From: Eubacteriaceae bacterium
GTDB taxonomy: Bacteria; Bacillota; Clostridia; Lachnospirales; Lachnospiraceae
Direction of reading: 5' to 3'
Length of the DNA stretch: 64,000 nucleotides
Assembly (NCBI GenBank): GCA_902362455.1
Contig: CABIWJ010000004.1
Location: 89,824-153,823 of the forward strand
The stretch's first letter is position 1. Each line of letters begins with the position of its first letter. The notes beneath the pieces are model-generated. The model worked only from the letters and a program-made list of their open reading frames with translations, did not search any database and was not told the DNA's origin. This document shows, piece after piece, positions 61,218-64,000 of this stretch. The translations under genes and the position numbers were made by a program.

Positions 61218-61682
61218 GTGGATACAAACAAATTAGAAACTAAACTTGAAACAAAACAATATATAGTTGTAAATATCGGTGAAGAACAGTATGGAATAGA
61301 CATTAGCTATGTAGATAATATAGTTAAGATGCAGAAGATAACAAGAGTTCCAAAGTCACAGAAATATTTCAATGGTGTAATTAATCTTCGAGGCGAGATA
61401 ATTCCAATTATGAGCCTTAGAAGAAGATTTGCCTTGGAAGAAGATGTATTTACAGATAAGACAAGAATAATTATTTTGAAGCCTGAACAGCAGGAACCAA
61501 TTGGAATAATTGTCGATATGGTTAAGGAAGTTGTTAATTTATCAGAACAGGACGTTGATAAGATGGCAATTGATGCACAGGATGAATTGTCTAAATATAT
61601 CTGTGGAATCGGTAAAAATAACAATAATAATACATTAATTTCATTACTTAATATAAATAATGTAATTGCTGAAAATCAGTAA
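61218..61682 (+). CDS. cheW: chemotaxis coupling protein CheW
   Basis: 154 residues, a single CheW fold (QYIVVNIGEEQYGIDISYVD, then INLRGEIIPIMSLRRRF, and the C-terminal strand set). It links CheA to chemoreceptors. ATG 61203 overlaps the cheA stop, but GGGGGTGG at 61205-61212 lies between it and an in-frame GTG at 61218, so the GTG is the more likely start; the earlier ATG would add five residues. Confidence 0.95.
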   Translation: MDTNKLETKLETKQYIVVNIGEEQYGIDISYVDNIVKMQKITRVPKSQKYFNGVINLRGEIIPIMSLRRRFALEEDVFTDKTRIIILKPEQQEPIGIIVDMVKEVVNLSEQDVDKMAIDAQDELSKYICGIGKNNNNNTLISLLNINNVIAENQ

Positions 61683-61699
61683 GCTGAAGGTGTGGTGTC

Positions 61700-62323
61700 A
61701 TGTCAAAAATAGATTTAAACGAATTAAGCTCCATGCAATATGATGTTCTTAAAGAACTTGGTAACATTGGTGCAGGTAATGCGACAACTGCATTGGCTCA
61801 GATGATTAATAAAAAAGTAGACATAGGAGTACCTCATGTGCGACTGGTAGATTTTAATGAAATATCTACTATAATTGGTTGCGAAGAAAATGTAATGGTA
61901 GGCATACTTATTATGTTAAGCGGAGATGTGAATGGTATGATGATGTTTCTGCTAGATGAGGCAATTGCAAAGAATCTTGTTAATATCTTAATGGGAAGAG
62001 AAGATGATAGTCTTAATTTTGATGACATAGAAATGTCCGCAGTAATGGAAATTGGAAATATTATTTCAGGCGCATACTTACGTTCATTGTCTGAAATGAC
62101 TAATTTAAAAATTGATGTATCAGTTCCAATGCTTCAGATTGATATGGCTGGTGCAATATTAAGTGTTCCAGCAATAGAATTTGGAAAAATAGGAGATAAA
62201 GTTCTTCTGATAGAAACAGAATTTGATGAGGCTGCTGATAATAACGAAACTATAAGTGGCTACTATATTCTTGTTCCTGAACTTGAATCTTATGAGAAAA
62301 TCTTAGAATCTTTAGGTGTCTAG
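61700..62323 (+). CDS. cheC: CheY-P phosphatase CheC
   Basis: 207 residues with both phosphatase centres: ELGNIGAGNATTALAQ (first ExxN) near residue 20 and VMEIGNIISGAYLRSL (second ExxN) near residue 117. CheC dephosphorylates CheY-P and binds CheD, forming the feedback loop known from B. subtilis and Thermotoga. It lies 17 nt after cheW, with cheD following after 14 nt, which supports function as a pair. Confidence 0.95.
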   Translation: MSKIDLNELSSMQYDVLKELGNIGAGNATTALAQMINKKVDIGVPHVRLVDFNEISTIIGCEENVMVGILIMLSGDVNGMMMFLLDEAIAKNLVNILMGREDDSLNFDDIEMSAVMEIGNIISGAYLRSLSEMTNLKIDVSVPMLQIDMAGAILSVPAIEFGKIGDKVLLIETEFDEAADNNETISGYYILVPELESYEKILESLGV

Positions 62324-62337
62324 GAGGAAATCAGCAA

Positions 62338-62826
62338 ATGGATGAAATTGTGAAGGTTGGTATGGCTGATATGAAAATATGTGAACCACCTAAGGGCCTT
62401 ACGACGCTTGGGTTAGGTTCATGTGTTGGAGTCGTAATATATGATGTTAAAACCAAATTAAGCGGTATGGTACATGTAATGCTACCCGACAGCACTAAGA
62501 TTAGAAATAATGCAAACAGAGCAAAATTTGCAGATACTGGAATTTTAGATTTGTTTGAAAGTATGATTAACAGTGGTTCAAGGAAGAATGACCTGATTGC
62601 AAAGATAGCAGGTGGAGCACAGATGTTCGCATATGGCTCTGTTAATAATGATTTGATGCGTGTTGGCGAGAAAAATGTAGAAGCTGCAAAAGAAATTCTG
62701 ACAGATTTAGGAATACCCATTATCGCAGAGGATACCGGACTTAACTATGGTAGAACCATAATATTTGATTCCAATAATGGAAATCTGATTATAAGATCAG
62801 TTGGTAAAACTGAAAAAGTGATTTAG
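62338..62826 (+). CDS. cheD: chemoreceptor glutamine deamidase CheD
   Basis: 162 residues. The catalytic Cys sits in LGLGSCVGVVIYD (about Cys33) with the His in LSGMVHVMLPDS (about His50) and a Thr in the same core, the CheD triad. C-terminal AKIAGGAQMF and GRTIIFDSNNGNLIIRSVG are family features. CheD deamidates receptor glutamines and is sequestered by CheC. AGGAGG precedes the ATG. Confidence 0.96.
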   Translation: MDEIVKVGMADMKICEPPKGLTTLGLGSCVGVVIYDVKTKLSGMVHVMLPDSTKIRNNANRAKFADTGILDLFESMINSGSRKNDLIAKIAGGAQMFAYGSVNNDLMRVGEKNVEAAKEILTDLGIPIIAEDTGLNYGRTIIFDSNNGNLIIRSVGKTEKVI

Positions 62827-62859
62827 AAATGTTAATAACAAACCGGGAGAGTGGTTTAT

Positions 62860-63189
62860 ATGAATAGAACCAGATATATACCATCAATAGTTATGTTAGC
62901 AGCAGATTTTGTAGCATGCATAGCGACTATTTATTTCAGATATACAACCAGACAAATAATGCTTATTGTACTTGCAACAAGTGTAATATTCTTAGTATTA
63001 GGTTTATTTATTAAAATGTTTGCAGAAAAATATCTGGTAGTAGATACGATGAAAGAAGTTCTTGAGGAAGATAGCGAAAATACACAGGAAGAAGATACAG
63101 ATACGGATAAAAGTAATAATAAAGATAGTAATAAAGAAAATAAAAATGATAGCAAAAAAGAAAATTCTAAGAATACAAAAGAAGATTAG
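62860..63189 (+). CDS. small two-helix membrane protein of unknown function before sigma-28
   Basis: About 109 residues. Two hydrophobic helices (about 8-26 and 33-53), then a highly charged, repetitive Asp/Asn/Lys/Glu tail (about 72-109) predicted to be disordered. I recognise no family. It lies between cheD and the sigma-28 gene in a conserved part of the operon; B. subtilis has swrB, also a small membrane protein with a charged cytoplasmic part, next to sigD, but I cannot show homology. GTG 62851 overlaps the ribosome site, so ATG 62860 is preferred. Confidence 0.65.
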   Translation: MNRTRYIPSIVMLAADFVACIATIYFRYTTRQIMLIVLATSVIFLVLGLFIKMFAEKYLVVDTMKEVLEEDSENTQEEDTDTDKSNNKDSNKENKNDSKKENSKNTKED

Positions 63190-63242
63190 TTAAGTATTTG
63201 TAAAATAATAAAGAGTAAAGATAAAGAGACTTGGAGGCAACG

Positions 63243-64000
63243 ATGGACGAGAACTCAAGAAACCATTTATGGAAAGAGTATATGAGTACTAAGAATAGTG
63301 AAATAAGAGATAAAATAATACTAGAATATGCTCCGCTTGTTAAGATTGTTGCCGGAAGACTGAGTATTTATTTGGGATATAATGTGGAATATGATGATTT
63401 GGTTGGATATGGAATATTTGGCTTAATTGATGCAATAGATAAATTCGATTATGATAAAGGTGTAAAATTTGAAACATATGCAAGTCTAAGAATAAGAGGA
63501 GCTATATTAGACCAGATAAGAAAAATGGACTGGATTCCAAGATCATTAAGGCAGAAGCAAAAGAAGATGGAAGCGGCCATAAGTAAAATAGAAACTCAGT
63601 ATGGAAGACCGGCTAAAGACGAAGAAATAGCAAGTGAATTAGGAATAGAGACAGAAGAACTCATAAGCTGGCAGGGACAGGCCAAGATTACTAATATTAT
63701 TTCACTTGATGAATTCGTTGAGGCAGCAGGCGAGAAAGAAGTTAATGCAATTAAGTCTAATTCATATGAGCAGCCTGAAAGTATTGCACTTAAGAATGAA
63801 ATTAAGCAGCAGCTTATGGATTCATTAGAAACATTAACTGATAAAGAAAGAAAAGTTATTCTGTTATACTATTATGAAGAACTTACACTTAAAGAAATCA
63901 GCAAGATACTTGAAGTATCTGAATCGAGAGTATCACAACTTCATACGAAAGCATTGCAGAAGATGAAGGTAAAATTAGGCGATTATATGGAGATTTTAAA
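63243..64000 (+). CDS. fliA: flagellar sigma factor sigma-28 (FliA/SigD), cut by the window end
   Basis: 252 codons are visible with no stop before 64000. Region 2 carries YDDLVGYGIFGLIDAIDKFD and KFETYASLRIRGAILDQIRK followed by DWIPRSLRQKQKK, the FliA/WhiG/SigD signature. Region 3 includes RPAKDEEIASELGIE, and region 4 has LTDKERKVILLYYYEELTLK then EISKILEVSESRVSQLHTKA. Normal length is about 235-260 residues, so only a few codons are missing. It transcribes late flagellar and chemotaxis genes. GGAGG at 63233-63237 precedes the ATG. Confidence 0.95.
   Translation, partial: MDENSRNHLWKEYMSTKNSEIRDKIILEYAPLVKIVAGRLSIYLGYNVEYDDLVGYGIFGLIDAIDKFDYDKGVKFETYASLRIRGAILDQIRKMDWIPRSLRQKQKKMEAAISKIETQYGRPAKDEEIASELGIETEELISWQGQAKITNIISLDEFVEAAGEKEVNAIKSNSYEQPESIALKNEIKQQLMDSLETLTDKERKVILLYYYEELTLKEISKILEVSESRVSQLHTKALQKMKVKLGDYMEIL

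Overview
The window is AT-rich chromosomal DNA from a motile, Gram-positive-type member of the Clostridia, most likely a Lachnospiraceae species. The grounds are the topA-codY-flgB junction, a Bacillus-style fla/che operon order, a SigK-type sigma factor, ribosome sites of AGGAGG type and A+T-biased codons. A relative of Lachnospira/Eubacterium eligens or Roseburia would fit, but the genus is a guess. Almost every gene reads on the + strand. I see no transposon, prophage, CRISPR array, tRNA or rRNA.

Layout. (1) 1-3643: housekeeping genes: the last codons of a probable RNase J, a YlbF-family protein, a MltG-like membrane protein without a catalytic domain, the tRNA wobble-uridine pair trmR/U32 (TrhP-like), and a SigK-like sigma factor. 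(2) 3775-6852: a self-contained three-gene operon with its own promoter and terminator, encoding a CPA2 antiporter, a coiled-coil protein with a C-terminal J-like domain, and an O-antigen-ligase-like membrane protein. (3) 6906-26747: a complete Gram-positive type IV pilus (T4P) locus. It holds pilB, pilT, pilC, two major-type pilins, the prepilin peptidase, a fused pilM-pilN, pilO, four minor pilins and a 2167-residue exported protein. (4) 26770-32660: comM/yifB, dprA, topA and codY. (5) 32700-64000: a very large fla/che operon from flgB to a sigma-28 gene (fliA/sigD) that runs off the end.

How the parts work together. The T4P locus has extension (PilB) and retraction (PilT) ATPases, a platform (PilC), an inner-membrane alignment complex (PilM-N fusion plus PilO) and a set of minor pilins resembling the GspH/I/J/K tip complex of type II secretion. 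The fourth of these is an 849-residue pilin-like protein lacking Glu at +5, as in GspK. The giant exported protein directly follows the minor pilins, the position held by PilY1 in Gram-negative fimU-pilVWXY1E clusters. I consider this predicted pilus tip, built from unusually large and uncharacterised proteins, the most interesting system in the window. The downstream competence-type genes comM and dprA make DNA uptake a possible role, although comEA/comEC are not in view.

The fla/che operon builds the hook-basal body, the C-ring (FliG, FliM, FliY), the export gate (FliOPQR, FlhA, FlhB), the stator (MotAB), placement factors (FlhF, FlhG), a PilZ brake and a CheY-A-W-B-C-D chemosensory core. 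It ends in the sigma factor for late flagellar genes. CodY, encoded immediately upstream, may control it. Internal regulatory structure includes a 46-bp tandem repeat after flgB, a folded 262-nt gap before fliK, a hairpin after flgE and a separate motA promoter preceded by direct repeats.
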